Source of the DNA: an uncultured Oscillospiraceae bacterium
Lineage (GTDB): Bacteria > Bacillota > Clostridia > Oscillospirales > Oscillospiraceae
Length of the DNA stretch: 5,812 nt
Assembly: GCA_910579595.1 (NCBI GenBank)
Contig: CAJTVM010000134.1
Coordinates: 1-5,812, forward strand
Direction of reading: 5' to 3'
This document shows positions 4,652 through 5,812 of this stretch, in pieces (position 1 is the stretch's first letter; each line of letters begins with the position of its first letter). Made by a program: the position numbers and the translations under genes. The notes beneath the pieces are model-generated. The model was not told the origin of the DNA. It made no database searches and saw only the letters and a program-made list of their open reading frames with translations.

Positions 4652-4669
4652 TTTTCCACAAATTCCACA
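4652..4669 (+). promoter_or_regulatory. DnaA-box pair next to the opening site
   Basis: TTTTCCACA at 4652-4660 matches eight of nine bases of TTATCCACA, and AATTCCACA follows immediately at 4661-4669. They sit directly before a C-rich stretch (4669-4674) and the CTA-triplet run. This order of tandem boxes, GC-rich gap, then trios is the arrangement described for the basal unwinding system of Bacillus subtilis. Confidence 0.75.
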
Positions 4670-4673
4670 CCCC

Positions 4674-4700
4674 CTACTGCAACTACGATCTTTAAAGATC
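4674..4700. promoter_or_regulatory. Candidate DnaA-trio run and unwinding site
   Basis: Triplets CTA, CTG, CAA, CTA, CGA run from 4674 to 4688; CTA is the complement of the 3'-GAT-5' DnaA-trio that guides the DnaA filament on single-stranded DNA. They merge into GATCTTTAAAGATC (4687-4700), a perfect 14-bp palindrome with an AT centre that would melt easily compared with the GC-rich surroundings. The trios are few and imperfect, so this is a reasoned candidate. Confidence 0.5.
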
Positions 4701-4715
4701 TCCCTCCCTATCCCC

Positions 4716-4722
4716 GGAGGGG
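4716..4722 (+). promoter_or_regulatory. Ribosome binding site of dnaN
   Basis: GGAGGGG lies 8 bases before the ATG at 4731, ideal spacing for that start, and 17 bases before the in-frame ATG at 4740. A second, weaker AAAGGA at 4726-4731 would suit the start at 4740 but can be closed in a small hairpin, AAGGA (4727-4731) with TCCTT (4735-4739). Confidence 0.75.
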
Positions 4723-4730
4723 AAGAAAGG

Positions 4731-5812
4731 ATGCTCCTTATGAAATTTTCCTGCGAAAAAGCGATCCTCCAAACCGCCGTCACCACCGCCGGACGGGTAG
4801 TCGCGTCCAAAAGCACCATTCAGGCTCTGGAGGGCGTGCTGCTGGAAGCCGGAACCGACTTCCTGCGCGTCAGCGGCTACAACCTGGAAACGGGCATCAT
4901 CGCTACAGTGGAGGCCGAGATCCGGGAACCGGGGGCTATTGTGCTCTCCGCACGCCTGCTGGGGGAAATCCTCCGGCGGATGCCCGACGACGCAGTATCC
5001 GTCACCGCCGACGCGGACTGCTCCGTCCACATCCAGTGCGGACCCACCTCCTTCGACATCAAGGGAAGCAGCGACGAGGACTTTCCCGAACTGCCCAGCG
5101 TCAACGACGGCTACAGTCTGGCAATCACCCAAGGCAACCTGCGCTCCATGATCTCCCAGACCATTTTTGCCGTCAGCGACAACGAGAGCCGTCCCATCCA
5201 TACCGGCGCCCTGTTCGAAACGGAATCTGATCAGATCACCATAGTGGCGGTAGACGGCTACCGGCTGGCCCTGCGGCGGGAAAAGATGATGAATCAGCTG
5301 CCCCCCGCCGGGATGTCCTTCGTTGTCCCCGGCGCGGCGCTGAACGAGGTGGAGAAGATCTGCTCCGACTGTGATCAGGCGGTGATCGTTACCATGGGAT
5401 CCCGGCATATCATGTTTGAAATCGGCAATACCATGCTGGTGGCCCGGCGGCTGGAGGGGGAATTCCTCAACTACCGCAACACCATCCCGAAAAACAACGC
5501 CGTAACGCTGGAGGCGGAGTGCGCCGATCTCCAGCGCTCCATTGACCGCGCCTCCCTGATCATCAATGAGAAGCTGAAAAGCCCCCTGCGGTGCAAGTTT
5601 GAGGACGGTGTGCTGTCCATCACCTCCAAAACCGCCATTGGGGCCGCCTTCGATACCTGCCCCATCACCGGGGACGGCAAGGGCCTGGAAATCGGCTTTA
5701 ACAACCGCTTCCTGATGGACGCGGTGAAGGCCGCGCCCGCCAGCCGGGTGCGGCTGGAGCTGAATACCTCCACCTCTCCCTGCCTGATCCTGCCCCTGGA
5801 GGGGGAGAAGGA
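4731..5812 (+). CDS. dnaN: DNA polymerase III beta subunit (sliding clamp), 3' end outside window
   Basis: The product forms the ring-shaped clamp that holds DNA polymerase III on DNA. Counting from the Met at 4740, 357 residues are present; family members are usually near 366-370, so about ten to fifteen are missing at the right edge. Recognisable clamp blocks are MKFSCEKAIL at the N-terminus, SSDEDFPELP (110-119), RPIHTGALFE (151-160), VAVDGYRLALRR (169-180), EGEFLNYRNTIP (239-250) and NNRFLMDAVKA (321-331), spread over the three clamp domains. The hydrophobic partner-binding pocket should lie between domains 2 and 3. The start is given as 4731 because of the GGAGGGG site; conserved clamp sequence begins at the second Met (4740), adding only Met-Leu-Leu, and either start is possible. 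No separate promoter is obvious between oriC and the gene, so expression may come from dnaA read-through or a promoter within oriC. Confidence 0.97.
   Translation, partial: MLLMKFSCEKAILQTAVTTAGRVVASKSTIQALEGVLLEAGTDFLRVSGYNLETGIIATVEAEIREPGAIVLSARLLGEILRRMPDDAVSVTADADCSVHIQCGPTSFDIKGSSDEDFPELPSVNDGYSLAITQGNLRSMISQTIFAVSDNESRPIHTGALFETESDQITIVAVDGYRLALRREKMMNQLPPAGMSFVVPGAALNEVEKICSDCDQAVIVTMGSRHIMFEIGNTMLVARRLEGEFLNYRNTIPKNNAVTLEAECADLQRSIDRASLIINEKLKSPLRCKFEDGVLSITSKTAIGAAFDTCPITGDGKGLEIGFNNRFLMDAVKAAPASRVRLELNTSTSPCLILPLEGEK

Larger units (their letters stand above)
4511..4700. other. oriC: Chromosomal replication origin (oriC)
   Basis: The dnaA-dnaN spacer carries seven DnaA-box-like nonamers within 156 bases, four read on the - strand and three on the + strand. 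They are followed by a CTA-triplet run and an AT-centred palindrome that could be the opening site. Position between dnaA and dnaN is the standard origin location in Firmicutes. Box cores are TTCCACA or CTCCACA rather than the usual ATCCACA, with one near-consensus TTATGCACA. Evidence for origin function is position plus box clustering; opening has to be inferred. Confidence 0.85.

Noticed and set aside
4538..5230. 230-residue open frame running through oriC into dnaN
   Set aside because: It crosses the DnaA boxes and the dnaN leader in a different frame from the clamp, and its product is Arg/His/Pro-rich and domain-free.

Overview
The window comes from the chromosomal replication-origin region of a GC-rich Firmicute. 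It holds dnaA followed by the start of dnaN, preceded by the 3' end of jag (khpB), a small AT-rich orphan gene, a metallo-beta-lactamase-fold hydrolase and hemZ. All genes are on the + strand. GGAGG-type ribosome binding sites, HemZ, Jag and the style of DnaA domain IV (a run ending NARN, then STVLNSI) point to the class Clostridia. I infer an Oscillospiraceae-like gut lineage (Flavonifractor/Oscillibacter type), but the window alone cannot settle the genus.

Layout. 1-185 is the end of jag. 192-257 holds two hairpins, the second a clear intrinsic terminator. 283-2630 is a tight three-gene run: a 65-residue helical protein of unknown function, a GloB/YcbL-like hydrolase whose ribosome binding site overlaps the preceding stop, and hemZ beginning one base after the hydrolase stop. 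It ends in a strong terminator at 2634-2673. 2674-3003 has no gene; it holds a dense nest of inverted repeats (2754-2915) and a lone DnaA-box-like site. A good sigma-A-type promoter at 3004-3032 drives dnaA (3074-4393). 4394-4510 carries palindromes and a possible terminator. 4511-4700 looks like oriC: seven DnaA-box-like sites, a CTA-triplet run resembling DnaA-trios, and a 14-bp AT-centred palindrome. dnaN starts at 4731 (or 4740) and runs off the window about ten to fifteen residues short of its usual end.

How the parts relate. DnaA binds the boxes at 4514-4669 to open the duplex, and DnaN is the sliding clamp for the polymerase loaded there, so dnaA-oriC-dnaN is the classic replication-initiation module. 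The jag-to-hemZ block is not part of that module. Its placement is odd: in many Firmicutes the rpmH-rnpA-yidC-jag cluster diverges from dnaA, whereas here jag, the hydrolase and hemZ all read towards dnaA and oriC.

I see no clear new enzyme system. The items most worth a second look are the multi-hairpin element upstream of dnaA, the unusual composition of the origin boxes together with a variant DnaA recognition motif, and the inverted gene orientation.
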